Source: Tretioscincus oriximinensis
Taxonomy: Eukaryota > Chordata > Lepidosauria > Squamata > Gymnophthalmidae
DNA length: 64,000 nt
Reading direction: 5' to 3'
Assembly (NCBI GenBank): GCA_022410635.1
Contig: JAJVDF010001827.1
Location: 1-64,000 of the forward strand
The notes under the pieces are model-generated. The model made no database searches and had not been told where the DNA came from. It was given only the letters and a program-made list of their open reading frames with translations. The position numbers were made by a program, and so were the translations under genes. Position 1 is the first letter of the stretch. The number at the start of each line of letters is the position of its first letter. Below, one piece after another: positions 33,918 to 44,796 of this stretch.

Positions 33918-34270
33918 GTGGGGCTTTTTCAAGTCCGTCGCTGCATAGGCCCAGCGGCGGATGAACTGGAGCTTCCAGCTCACTATAAGATCCACCCAGT
34001 GTTCCATGTTAGCCTGCTAAAGGTTGCTACTGAGGTCCCTGGCACGGCGCCACCTCCCATCCTGGTGGATGGGCACAAGCACTTTGAGGTGCAGGACATT
34101 GGGGACTCATGGGTTCAGAGTGGGAAGTTACAATATTTTGTTCTCTGGAAGCACTTGTCTGTTGCTGAATATTGCTGGGTGGACACACAGGACGTAAAAA
34201 CTGGGCTGGGTGTTTCACAACTGCTACCCCCTAAAACCAAGAGGGGTGGGGTGATCTTGGGGGGGCGGGA
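33918..34270 (+). pseudogene. Integrase C-terminus with chromodomain
   Basis: An open frame (33,918-34,349) reads through 'HYKIHPVFHVSLLK' (GPY/F-type C-terminal module) into a chromodomain: 'HFEVQDIGDSWV', 'LQYFVLWKHLSVAEYCWV'. The aromatic residues Y/F-W-W of the chromodomain cage are represented by Phe, Trp and Trp. In chromoviruses this domain directs integration to particular chromatin. The frame runs on through the polypurine tract into the 3' LTR, so the original stop has been lost or displaced. Confidence 0.85.
34241..34270 (+). promoter_or_regulatory. Polypurine tract
   Basis: GAGGGGTGGGGTGATCTTGG followed by GGGGGCGGGA ends immediately before the 3' LTR. It is the expected primer site for plus-strand synthesis. 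Confidence 0.85.
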
Positions 34271-34582
34271 TGTCACGAGTGCATGGCATGTATATAGGTT
34301 TGTGTGGGGCTGTTATACTGCTTGTATGTTTTGGAGGGAAACCTCTTGAGCTCTAGGGATTTTTGGAGGGAAACCTGGAATGTTCAATTGCAACCAATCT
34401 GTGTTGAATGTTTTAAGTGGGAAAATGGGAATGCACTGATTAGACAAAGGATTGTATAAATATAGCTGCCTTGGCAGCAGGCAATCACTGCAGACCTAAC
34501 TCACTCTCTAGAGTTGCAATAAATCACTTTCAGAGCTGGTAATCACTTGTCTGGGTATTCATTCAGTATCGAGAGTCTCACA
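34271..34582 (+). repeat. 3' LTR of the chromovirus (312 bp)
   Basis: Begins TGTCACGAGTGC, ends GAGAGTCTCACA. Differs from the 5' LTR by an 11-base insertion near 34,299, a small deletion near 34,502 and about two dozen substitutions, mainly transitions. TATAAATA at 34,455, self-primer ACTGCAGACCT at 34,487-34,497, AATAAA at 34,518-34,523. Confidence 0.95.
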
Positions 34583-34587
34583 GAAAC

Positions 34588-35135
34588 TTTTCAATTCCAT
34601 TATTGCATCCATTGATCTCATTTTATTGACTTTAGGATCATAAGAATAATCAAAAAAGGCTTTTTTGTCTCTCAGCATATGGTAAATTAGTTCAGAAGTG
34701 TAGCTTTCTTTTCTTAACATATAACACAATACATTTGCAAGAAAATAGAAGAAGACTAGCCCCTATTAGGTAATAACAGTGATCATTGATAGCCAAGGTA
34801 TCAGCCCCAAATATTTGCTGGAGCATGAAATGATATCTATCAAAATATATTTCTTCCAACATTAGTTCAGAATGTCAGTGGCCCTTTTATACAGCATATT
34901 TCTCACTTTGAGTACACATGATACTAATGAAGAATAATACTTTACTCCTGCAAAAACTATTGATCCCTAATGTGCAAGAATTCGTTCAAATACTTATTCT
35001 CAGTTTCCACAGAGGAACACAGACACCAACATAGATTAAAAACGTTTAAGCTTACTATAAAGTCCAATGAAATACCCACAAATGCAAAAATGTATTACAA
35101 AGAGTTCAAACACATGGCTGAGAATTTAATTCTTT
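34588..35135. other. No gene recognised
   Basis: AT-rich flank of the chromovirus, no recognised elements. Confidence 0.45.
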
Positions 35136-35497
35136 CATAGAATCAAAGAGTTGGAAGGGACCTCCAGGGCCATTGGGTCCAACCCCCTGCTCAATGCAGG
35201 ATTCATTAAACCATCCCAGATAAATGACTTCCAGCAAAGACGAACTCAACACCACCTGTGGCAAACTGTTCCACTGGTTTATCACCCTTACTGTTAGAAT
35301 CTAAACTACATCTCCTCCCTTGCAGTTTCATCCCATTGTTTCTAGTCCTTCCATGTGCCAATCAGAACAATGTTGATCCCTCTGCCCTGTGACAGCCCTT
35401 CAGATATTTGTAGACAGCCATCAGGTCTGCTCTCAAGTCTTTTTTTCCAGTCTAAACATCCCTAGATCCTTTAACCTCTCCTCATAGAAAGATGGCA
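35136..35497 (-). mobile_element. CR1 3' end, about 360 bp
   Basis: 'TCATAGAATCAAAGAGTTGG' and 'AAGGGACCTCCAGGGCCATT', 'CCCCCTGCTCAATGCAGGAT', 'TGTTCCACTGGTTTATCACC', ending in 'CCTTTAACCTCTCCTCATAG'. Classical CR1 3' coding end and UTR, minus strand, of a different subfamily from the copy at 4,727. Confidence 0.8.
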
Positions 35498-35728
35498 AAA
35501 GACAATGGTGATTGTGGTTGCTTGCCATACTCCTTGGCAGTGCCATGGCTCTTTAGAGCAATCCCCAAAACGTTTGTCATCGCTATTGCTCATGTAGTAT
35601 AGAAGCAGGGTAATCTCCATTTCTGGTGATGGTGAAAATTTGTGGGAGCTGCTCTAATGGGTCATATAATCGTCAAGAAGTGTACCAAGTGGCCACAATC
35701 ACCACTGTCCCCTTGCCTTCTTCCTTGC
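35490..35728. repeat. Imperfect foldback sequence
   Basis: The segment around 35,507 (ATGGTGATTGTGG) is complementary to the segment around 35,693 (CCACAATCACCACTGTCCCC). Weaker pairing continues inward (TTTAGAGCA against TGCTCTAATG). It could be a decayed MITE or a chance imperfect palindrome. Confidence 0.35.
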
Positions 35729-35729
35729 C

Positions 35730-36925
35730 CAAGCAATATAATACCATTGCCATTCTGGCTGGCTGGATGCATCCTTCTTTATCCCACCTCTTGCTGTCCT
35801 TGATTGGCCCTCAAGGAAATGTTACTGAAAGAGAGGGAGGCCAAGCATGGTGGGTTTCAAAAAGTGAGCATGTACATCCCACGGGGCGTCTTATGCTACT
35901 ATTCTTGAGCTATAGTACATAGGTTATGCACATCCTAGAAGCAATAATATGAAAAGAGTTTTAATGAAGCACTTGAAATACCCCCTTTAATGTCATCAGG
36001 TTTATGCATATTTACAAAGTCTTTAGTGCAGAAAGGAGACATCAGTTTTTACTTGTAGTCACTTGACCTTTTAGTGCTAGTGGAGTAAAGGTAAAGAGCC
36101 AATAGACATGATTTAATCGGACCAGAGCTTCAAAACACTGACGTATCCTTTAAACCTTCCTTCTTTTTGTCTTTTCTTTTAAAAACAAGGAGGAGATAAG
36201 GTAAAAGAAAATTTTCTTTCTTTCTTTCTTTCCTCATGCCGGCCAAATACAATCTTGCTCGGCTAAAATGCTTTCCTTACCAAACAGGTAACAGAAGAAG
36301 ATGGCTGAGGGAATAGTGTTTGCCTTTGACATCCATGTCATATGTGCATGTTTTTACACTGAATGTATAATACAATGCAAGTCTGAATTAAGATGGAAAG
36401 AATAGTATTCTTGCAAGCAGGGGAAGGGGAGAGAGCTTTTACCAAGAGAGGGGGTTCCTTCGGTGTATTTATAATCAGGTAAAACACCAACTACCACCAT
36501 AAAAGGCCCTATACATAGTGTNGAATGGAACTTTCCTGCCACACATACAAATAGGCATAAGTCTATTTTTGCAACCTTCCAGAACTGTCCAATCTGCTCA
36601 AAAGTAGCAAAGGAAATGTATGGAATGAACTGGAGGTGCAGTATATATCTTAGATCTCCTTATGCCCTGCACTCCAGGCTTTGGGAGTTCTTCTGCCTTC
36701 CCTAGAAAACCCCCCTCTTCCCCAAGGATTAACTTCCAGCTGTGTGTGTGTATGTACTTAAACTGAGCTGGAGATAGTAGAAAACAGTAAAGGGATCTCT
36801 ATTCCATTTTGCTGCTTTCTGTCCACTTCTCCCCCTTGTGACAACTCGACCTATATAAATCCATTTTATAGTGCATTACATACTGATATGAGAAACTGTG
36901 GTTTGCTTTGTATTCTTTTATATAA
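35730..36925. other. No gene recognised
   Basis: Contains a short TTTC microsatellite at about 36,212-36,235. No recognised coding or mobile sequence. Confidence 0.4.
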
Positions 36926-36929
36926 TAAT

Positions 36930-37005
36930 TGTGTCTGTATTTATTAATTGCTTTTTAGGCACCTTGAGCAGGACATGGAAAGGCAGTATATAAATACAAA
37001 CTGAT
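36930..37005 (+). mobile_element. L2-like LINE tail fragment, diverged
   Basis: 'AGGCACCTTGAGCAGGACAT' followed by 'GGCAGTATATAAATACAAAC' has the layout of an L2-like terminus. Only about 75 bases remain. Confidence 0.35.
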
Positions 37006-37491
37006 ACTTCAACCTACGTTTTATAACTGTTCACCATTATGCTTTAAAATTATTTGCTTTTGGAACAATTCTTTGGAAAAATAATCCTGAGGGAACTGTA
37101 TTTGCAGGTACTGTTAAAGATGGCATGCTCAGTTTTTACACTCTAATACAAGATTCTATTTCACAAGCTGCAGCAATACAGATCATTGACTTGAATAATC
37201 CCCCTTGATCCTTTGTGTCCTACAAGGAGGAGAACTTGAATAAACGCAAAGAACTCGCCCTCATACAGTCTCTGACTCAAAAAACATCAGCTTCCAAAAC
37301 CTTTCTAAAGTTTTTACTTAACTCTAAACTGTTAGAATCAAATAGGAAGTAGAAAATAGGAAGCACACATCTCAGAAAGTGTTTCCTTTTCACCGCAGAA
37401 CTTCCCTGATCCTCTTTAGAAGTGATTTTTTACATTCTGTATTGCTGACTATAATAACTATGGGATGCAATTCAAAAATGCTCTCCTTCCC

Positions 37492-37552
37492 CTACTTTTC
37501 AGATATTGTTGTTTTAATATGTGTTTGATTTTTATTGTTAATTGCCCTGAGA
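37492..37552 (+). mobile_element. L2-like LINE tail fragment
   Basis: 'CAGATATTGTTGTTTTAATA' and 'TTGTTAATTGCCCTGAGACC', identical in order to the fragment at 24,350. About 60 bases. Confidence 0.5.
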
Positions 37553-37554
37553 CC

Positions 37555-40380
37555 GTTTATTGACATGGATTTCCATTCATTATGAAAATAACATTAGATG
37601 ATGACTTAAAAACAAAAACAATGCTGTTAAATATAAGCTAGGGTTACAACAACAACAATAAAAGGGACTGGAATTTTGCAGCTTTAATGGATGTGAAACA
37701 GAAAATTTTTCACTAGATGCATGCAGCATGTTGGAAAAATTCCTTCTTTTCACATTCATTAAAACTGAAAAACTTGGTTGTTTTTTTTGTGGAAACCCTA
37801 GTAAAAGTGGGACATATTTCTTTAAAAACACCTCAGATTTCACTATCTTTATGCCTGATCCTGCTGATTAGGAAGGATTGTTTAAAATTGATGGGCAATC
37901 AGTTCCAAATGCCTTATTAATGATAACTATTCTTCTCACTTGAAAATGGAGCTTCTATACTTATTGTTAGTATGATGAAGTAATTGTACTCTTTTTGTTG
38001 TATTCTTCTTGTGCATTTCTTATGTGTGTTTGCACTTGCATAATTTTCGTAGCTACTCCCATAGTGGTTTAAATGTACAAGCAGATTTGCTTAAAAGGGT
38101 GTCCATGCGAAAACTGGACTCAGGAATGCAATACATTTTACCCCTTTATATGTCTTACAGTTTGCTTAAATCGAGGAATGAACATACTTTATTCACGTAG
38201 AAGATAATGACCTAATTTGATCTTGGCAGGAACATGGCCTATGGTAGCTCAGAATGGTATGTGGACAACAAGCCCCTTAGACCACTTTATGGAACAGAAA
38301 TAAGGCCAGGTGCAATCTGATAGTCCAGTTATAAGAAGTAGTACTGAAATAGTAATAAGGAAATAGTACTGAAAATGCACAGAAAGGAACATTTGTCCTG
38401 GTTGATGACAGCTCAAGGAAATGCTGAACTTAAGCATGAGTCAAAGCCTGAAAAACTGATTGCAATCATGTATGTTCTATCAAATTGTATTTTTAGAATG
38501 ATAAATAGATTCCTTTAAATTTTCACCTGCAATTTTTTTTCATTTGCATCTTCCTTTATCCTGCACATACTATTCATACATGGTATGTGTTTTGCTATAA
38601 CAAAATACAAACAAGATGAAAGTTTACAGCTGTTTTATCTTTATCACAAGGAGTTGCCCCCTTGTGCTATTTCATTCACATTTATATTCTGGCCTTTCAT
38701 CTACCTAAATCCATGTATTATCTCTCACANGTGGTAATGTCAACAAACACAGCCTTTGGGTACTTCAGATAAAGTATATATTCAGATAATGTATATATTT
38801 TGTAAATGACTGTGCAGCAGCAGTCCCACCCACAATATGCAGCAGGCAGTTGCAAGTGAAGTGTTCTCACTAACTTCTTGCACTAATGAACTGTAAAAAA
38901 TGAATATTATTTCTCATTCCAGAGCTTATTTTTCTGGTTTCTAAAAATAAATAAAACTAGAAAGAATGTCCTGATCACTTGAATTTATTGTTAACTATCG
39001 GAAAGTGAGAAATAAGCTTTTTTATGGTATTTTTTAATTTCAGATCTCAGTTTTAAACCTTAATTGCATTGTTGACATTACCAGTAGAAATACTTGAAAA
39101 TGTTTTATATTCTGTATCTCTGTGTTTAATAATTAGATGAACTTCAAAGAACACTACTTTACATAATGCAGCAATAGCAAGCAGTTCAGTACAAAATGAT
39201 TAGTAGACCTTGATATTGTGATCTACCTGTGACCTAGTCCAAAAACTGCATTTCCATCATTTGGGGACTGCAGCTAGCTTTCAGGAGCACTTGAAGCCTG
39301 GAGTTGGTGTGGGTTCCAGTTTGCTGGACAGATAGCACTGTTCTAAATCAAACATCTCCATGGTGCAAACTAGAAGGCTTGATGGTCAAAACCAATTTAT
39401 TTAGAGCACAGAGAAATGAATGAAGAAATATCCAAAAAATTGATTGTCCCTTTTAATTAAAAGGAGGTAGGAGGAGCAGGGAATTTATCTTGGGTGTAAT
39501 ACATGAAGTCCTGATTGTGCACTCTTCTTGACTTTGATCTAGAACCAGGTCAAACAAGCTCAAGTTGGTTAAGATCAATTTTGAACAATTTGTTAAAAGA
39601 AANAAAATACTGAAAAAAATCACTAAATAAAGGACTATTGAATCAAACCACTTTAAAGCAAACTGTTTATCAAGTATCTCTGGTTTTCCTCATATCAAAT
39701 TAACCTTCTAAAGCAAGAGTGTAGTTGGGTTCAATTCAAACTTGGTTGAATCATCAAGTTTGTTTAGAGCTGAATTGGTCTTGAACTGAATATTCACATC
39801 TCTAGGACTTTACAGGCACAGAATTAAAGATTTAATTTAATGCAGATTAGAGGTCATAGCATCCACATATAATTTCTAATCTATATTAAATACCAGAAAA
39901 GCATCTTTTCAAAAGATTAAATTTGGGATAAGGCCACTGGTATCCATCTACTATTGGGTCTAAGCCATTTTAATAGCTTTATCATGTGTAGATGAAGCCT
40001 AGTTTTAAGGCTAAATATAAGTAGTTAATTCTGTACGTATATTAAATTCATTAGAACATCCCCTGAACCTAGCATGTTAGAATACATATTATTCAGTTGC
40101 AAGAAGAAAAATATAGATTTCTTCTGTATTTGCATCCCTACAGTGAAAGCACAAGTTAGAAACTTGTGTAATATTCTTAGGTAAGCATTTTTGTTAGACC
40201 TTTTGACATACCAACCAAGAATAGGTTGCCATTCAATATACATTTCTTTTGCTACCATTTTAATAACTCAAAGTGAACATTTTCTTATCACATTTTTCTT
40301 CATCACCTTATCACATTTGCATATGCTTTGTCATGTCCCATACACAGTTTCTTATAAATACCTGACTTTTACATTAGTCC
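37555..40380. other. No gene recognised
   Basis: AT-rich. Frames of up to 87 codons lack recognisable domains. No clear repeats. Confidence 0.4.
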
Positions 40381-40382
40381 CT

Positions 40383-40500
40383 TAGCATCTGAAGAAGTAC
40401 ATGTGTTTACGAAAGCTTATGTCACCTACTTTTCTACTGTTAGTCTCTAAGTGCTACTAGACCTTTTGCTGGACTTTCTACTAGACTATCACGNCTATTT
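40383..40500 (+). mobile_element. Penelope-like element 3' tail
   Basis: 'CATCTGAAGAAGTACATGTG', 'ACGAAAGCTTATGTCACC', 'GTTAGTCTCTAAGTGC', 'TTGCTGGACTTTCTACTAGA' parallels the complement of 3,064-3,200, in the plus orientation. Only the non-coding tail is present. Confidence 0.65.
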
Positions 40501-40504
40501 CACT

Positions 40505-41400
40505 GATTTTGAACTTTTTCTGAAACTCATATTACTAAGTATCGTTCTCAGTAATTGAGAATGTCAAAATATCTATTTTTCCAAATATAATTTCACACTG
40601 AAACTTATTTTGCTCCTCACTATAATATTCTCAAGCAGTTTTCAAATGGTTCATGGCAAGCATTTTGAAATTCAGCTCACATTTTATTAAGCTAGAGCAA
40701 GAATTTGTCTGGTAGGAGTCGTTTTTCAGTAGCTTTATTAAACATTGGCTTTTGAGACAGAGAAATGGAACAAAATGTTGAAATTAGTATATTTTCTTTT
40801 CTTACCAAGATATCTTAAGGCTGTTGTTTCTGAATCCTTTTCATCTAAGTGGGAGGCTGTGATATGATTCTGAGAAAAATATAGTTGTCTGAAATAATAT
40901 ATCTTTTCTTTGTTTTTGATTAATATTTAATTTTTTTTTAATGAGTGCCTAGCAACATGCATATTTTCCCCCTTTACCATCAAGGAGCAGGAACAAGCTG
41001 CTCAAACCTGATAGGTGTTTTTCTCCATTAGCAAGGTCTTTCTTCTAACTAGCATGTCAATGCCACTTAAGCTAGGTTTATGGGATCTAGAAACTCTTTG
41101 ATGAGACAGTGCACAAATGGGTAAAACAAAGGACCATTTTTATAGAAACTGTAGGCTCACAAACTTTAGATACCTCTTTGATGCATATTGCTATGAGAAT
41201 GTGTGTGTGTGCAAATGCAATCGTCATAAATAATAAAAGGCACGTAGGAGAGTTCAACATTCCAGGGTATAACAACCAAAGACAAGGCTCAGAACTTTGG
41301 CATCCTCCAAAGACCACTGACAGGGCTGAGAATTTTGNCAATCTCCTGAGATCAATGACAGGTCTTGGAACTTTGGCAGCCTTCAGAGACCAGAGTCCTT
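40505..41400. other. No gene recognised
   Basis: AT-rich. Near 41,280-41,400 there are three loosely repeated phrases ('CAGAACTTTGGCATCCTC', 'GAGAATTTTGNCAATCTCC', 'TGGAACTTTGGCAGCC'), a diverged tandem repeat with a period of about 50 bases. Confidence 0.35.
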
Positions 41401-41404
41401 AGTT

Positions 41405-41512
41405 AAAACTGGCTAAAAGACAGAGAACAGAGGGAAGTAATAAATGGACAGTTCTCTGGATAGAAAGATGTGAGAAGTGTAATACCCCAGGGTTCAGTAC
41501 TGGGAGGGAAAG
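41405..41512 (+). mobile_element. CR1-like LINE fragment (reverse transcriptase region)
   Basis: 'AAACTGGCTAAAAGACAGAG' to 'TACCCCAGGGTTCAGTACTG' matches the DNA encoding 'NWLKDRKQR...INGQ...GVPQGSVLG' in the minus-strand copy at 4,727-6,535, here on the plus strand. It is followed by a purine-rich AAGG/GAAA tract to about 41,620. Confidence 0.65.
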
Positions 41513-41779
41513 TAAGGCAGGAAAATAAGAAGGAAGGAAAGGAGAATGGAAAGAAAGAAAGGAGGAATGAAACAAAGAAGCTGAAAAGGGGAAAGGAGTG
41601 GGAAAGGGAGGGAGTGGTTGCATGCATGGATGTTTCTACTTTTAATAGCCACCTTATAGTAGCCTGCAAATATGACCTATAAAGCTGATGGGAGAAGATT
41701 GAAGTTCCAATTTGGAGTCTGTCTGACTTTCCTGAATTCTATTTTGAGCCATTATGTATCCATAGCATATGTTAGAAAG

Positions 41780-41803
41780 ATTATTATTATTATTATTATT
41801 ATT

Positions 41804-41854
<51 letters not shown>

Positions 41855-41855
41855 N

Positions 41856-41900
<45 letters not shown>

Positions 41901-41985
41901 TGTTGTTTTGTTGTTATTGTGGTTGTTGTTGTTGTTGTTAGGGTTGTTGTTGTTTGTTGTTTGTTATTAATGTGTTCTCATAAGA
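41780..41985 (+). repeat. Compound microsatellite (ATT)n-(GTT)n
   Basis: About eight or nine ATT units pass directly into roughly thirty-five GTT units, with one N at 41,855 and decay (GTTTT, ATT, GGTT) toward the right. It ends in GTTTGTTGTTTGTTATTAAT. The poly-valine or poly-leucine frames over it are artefacts. Confidence 0.9.
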
Positions 41986-42296
41986 ACAAAAGAGAACATA
42001 AGAGGAGCCCTACTAAATTGGGCCACAGACCATTTAATCTAGCATTCTGCCTCACACAGTAGCCCTATAATTGCACTTGGGCAGTCTTAAGCAGAAGGCA
42101 AAATCTTTCCCTGTTCTTGACTCCCTGCAAATGGTACTTCAGGAATACTGCCTGTTGCTCCATCCATTTCAAGAGTTTGGCTTCTGTGAATTTATCTCAT
42201 TGCATCTTAAAGCTACTAGGTTGCTAGCTACTACCATCACTTCTGAAAGTAAAATTCATAGACCAATGATTCTCTGGAGCTGTGTTCTCACTGGAG
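41978..42296 (-). mobile_element. CR1-like LINE 3' end
   Basis: 'GAGAACATAAGAGGAGCCCT', 'CACTTGGGCAGTC', 'CTCCCTGCAAATGGTACTTC', 'CTGCCTGTTGCTCCATCC': the 3' end of the family at 4,727, minus strand. It abuts the microsatellite directly. Confidence 0.75.
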
Positions 42297-42299
42297 GAA

Positions 42300-42850
42300 A
42301 AAAAAAGCTATTTTAGAAGAAAGAGAGTGAAACTAGAGTCGCCCCATATAAAACTAGGTTACTTTATTCAGTTTCAAACTGTTTTCTGGTCACACAGGGG
42401 ACACATGATTCCAGTTTCGCTTTGGAGTAAATGTCCCCACTACAGGAAAAGCCAATTGTTTTTGCCCTGGACATGTTTGTCACTGTTCAATCCTATCACT
42501 GTGGGTGTGTCTACTAAAATTCCCCTTCCCCTTTGCTGCTTTCCATCAGCGCAACACATCATTACTAGGTGCTTGGTTAGGTTTCCATTCCCTTAACCTC
42601 ACATTCAATTCACTGGCAAGAACAAAGCTACTTTTGCACACCTGCATATTTACAAAGCAAAGCAATGTCACCGTTAACCGTTCCTCCTGTCTCTAATTTC
42701 TAGTCTCCAAAATGCCCCCACAATAGACATGTTCACAGTGAGGATGAGGGATTCTTTGTGCACTGTTGGATTCTACCCTTCATTCCATAATCCTCCCTCA
42801 TAACCTCTCTTGCGCAAAATCAGTGGTTATTTGATAGATTGATCGTACTG
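42300..42850. other. No gene recognised
   Basis: The 104-codon frame at 42,282-42,596 has no recognisable domain. No clear repeats. Confidence 0.35.
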
Positions 42851-42854
42851 TCAG

Positions 42855-42905
42855 AAAAAGTAGTGACAACAACCAGCCTGGATAGCTTTAATAAGACATT
42901 GTAAA
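42855..42905 (+). mobile_element. CR1-like LINE fragment (about 50 bp)
   Basis: 'AACCAGCCTGGATAGCTTTA' matches the 'SLDSFK' coding stretch near the CR1-like ORF2 C-terminus at 51,350. Very short. Confidence 0.4.
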
Positions 42906-43227
42906 AACTCAAAGTGAACACATAAATGAACACTACTGTAATTGATTTTAAGAAGCTGTCTTAAGTCAGAGTATTATAGCTAACTACTAGCTCCATTAAT
43001 CTCCATGGAAACCACTGAAAACCAAGTTTTTTGTTTCCTTTAGAAACAAAAGCTGGTAATTGCATTTTGATTACCATTAAGTAGCAGAACTGGTTCAGCC
43101 ACTAAGCCTACTCATCTAGTTATTGGGCTAAGGGATGAGATGTTGCATCATGGAAGGCAAATGTGTACTGATCAATTCAAAGGCTTGCCAAGGCAACCAA
43201 CCTGGGGAACTCCCACAATACGTATTG

Positions 43228-43440
43228 GCCAAGAGGGAATATGCAGCCCTCCCCTTTTCACTCCTCACAAAAAACATGCCCAGCAAACAGTCTCCAAACC
43301 GCAGCAAGAACAGAAAAAATCAGAATGAAGAAAAACTACTTTTAACCCAGTTCTTTGTGGCATGAAAAGAGCAAAGACCCAGTTCACGTAAGTTCCAAAC
43401 CAGTTTGAATTTGGATTAAAAGGAAACACAGCATGGTTTC
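43228..43440 (+). repeat. Unclassified repeat, copy A
   Basis: Shares about 210 bases with the complement of 46,900-47,116: GAGGGAATATGCAGCCCT / GAGGGAATATCCAGCCCT, AACATGCCCAGCAAACAG / ACCATGCCCTGCAAACAG, GCAAGAACAGAAAAAATC / GCAAGAGCAGAAAAAATC, and AAACACAGCATGG in both. No coding sequence, no inverted ends and no similarity to the other families here. Likely a non-autonomous interspersed element. Confidence 0.6.
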
Positions 43441-43489
43441 ACACAAAATTCACACCGATTCTTTTCCTGCGGTGGGAACCCAACCTGGG

Positions 43490-44190
43490 TGGGGAAAAAA
43501 GCCTTTCTCTTATCTGTTTTAACTCTTCCCATCAGCTTCAAGGAATGCCCCCAGTCTTAGTGTTGAGTGACAGAAAAAGTATTTTTTTCTGTTCATCTTA
43601 TCCATCCCATGCATGATTTTACCCACTTCAATCAGATCACCGCTTAAAGACATCTCCAGAGCCAGATGAGACTTAAGCTACATCCACACATCACTTTCAT
43701 TCCACTTTTATAGTGGAATATTCCACAATAAAGCATTGTGTTGATTGGTTTATTCTAGAATATCCATGTTTTATTGTGGAATATAGTGGAATAAATAAGT
43801 TATGTGTTTATGTAACCTTTTGCAGTCTAATTTCACAATGGGGTATTCCAGCCCCTTGATAATGCATATTGGACTTTGTCACATGTTCTCCAGTTTCACA
43901 ATGTAATGTGAATTTCTAAAATGTAATGAGGAGAACTGTGCATAATATTCCAAATGTAGATTCACCAAAGATATATAAAGAGGCAAAACAACACTTGCTA
44001 ACTTAAATTCCCTTCCTTATTATCTCTGACATTAAATGTACTTTTTTCACTATTGCTGCACAGTAGGTTGACACATTCAATGTTCTGTTCACCAACACCC
44101 CAAGATCCCTTTTATGTTCTATCACAGAAACCTTAGTCTCCATTGGTGGATAGGAGTAACTGGGTTTATTTGCCCCAGTTTCGACAGCAG
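43490..44190 (-). mobile_element. CR1-like LINE fragment, split by a MITE
   Basis: The minus-strand CR1-like C-terminal coding region: 'ATCCATCCCATGCATGATTT' and 'CACTTCAATCAGATCACC', then after the insertion at 43,677-43,817 'CATAATATTCCAAATGTAGA', 'ATATAAAGAGGCAAAACAAC' and 'CCAACACCCCAAGATCCC'. These follow the order in the copy at 5,150-5,600 on both sides, so the MITE split one element. Confidence 0.75.
43677..43817. mobile_element. Palindromic MITE inside CR1 (about 141 bp)
   Basis: The left end GCTACATCCACACATCACTT and the complement of the right end (GGTTACATAAACACATAACT) align, and pairing continues through ATTCCAC/GTGGAAT and TTCCACAATAAA/TTTATTGTGGAA. The CR1 coding order resumes immediately outside, which fixes the borders to within a few bases. 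No target duplication is obvious. Confidence 0.65.
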
Positions 44191-44194
44191 ACAT

Positions 44195-44795
44195 TTCCAA
44201 AAATGTCTTTGTGGGGACATTCATTGATATGAACATGGAAAATCTTACAAAACTTTGAGTCTACATGTAAAAGTTCATTGGCTCNAAATGACTTATGGGG
44301 CTTGTCATGTGACAAGAATGCTAGGCAATGTATCACAGGAGCATGGAAACCTGAAGGTAGATGAGTCGAGATCGTGAACACATTTTTCCAAATTTGAGTT
44401 TAATCTCTGACGTGGATTAAAGTCAGATTGTTCATATACACCTGTTTCCCTCTTCATCTTCCCTTAAATATTATGCAGAAGAAAGTGTATTAAAGACATT
44501 GGGAGCATAAGGTACCACATATTGTCTCTTTAAGAGCAACAGTGAAGACACAGCTCCCCCTTGACTCAAGAACAGCAGCTGCAGCTTGCCTCTGTCACCA
44601 CTCATCTGTTGTCCCACCTTGCTGGCCAAGAAGTGGAAGCTGAGCTTCTTCTCCTCCTGCTCATGCACTGCCAGCACCAAGCTGAGGAAGGAAGAAGGAA
44701 CCAGGTAAAATGCTGCTTGTTGGGAAAAAAGTGGTGCAGAAGAGAAACCGTACCTGAATAGAAGTAAAGTGCATGGCAGCATCAACTGCCTTGTT
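44195..44795. other. No gene recognised
   Basis: Moderately GC-rich at 44,550-44,700. Frames of 66 and 104 codons on opposite strands overlap there and have no motif. Function unknown. Confidence 0.35.
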
Positions 44796-44796
44796 T

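Larger units (their letters stand above)
28649..34582 (+). mobile_element. Ty3/gypsy chromovirus (Tf1/Sushi-type), full-length, inactivated
   Basis: A 5.93-kb plus-strand LTR retrotransposon: 5' LTR, primer-binding site, gag with CCHC knuckle, protease, reverse transcriptase, RNase H, integrase with a C-terminal chromodomain, polypurine tract, 3' LTR. Integrase lies after RNase H, the gypsy order. It is flanked by exact 5-bp repeats GAAAC (28,644-28,648 and 34,583-34,587). Frameshifts, an in-frame stop, a deletion in RNase H and two CR1 insertions (30,001-30,470 and 31,069-31,553) destroy coding. Hand alignment of the LTRs gives about 8% substitutions plus two indels, so this is an old insertion. 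There is no envelope-like frame, as expected for a retrotransposon. Confidence 0.93.

Noticed and set aside
28649..34582. Endogenous retrovirus with an envelope gene
   Set aside because: Pol has a chromodomain, the LTRs are about 300 bp and the polypurine tract follows integrase directly; there is no room or motif for an envelope. It is a Ty3/gypsy retrotransposon.
41672..42062. Poly-valine and poly-leucine frames
   Set aside because: They are translations of the GTT/TTG microsatellite.
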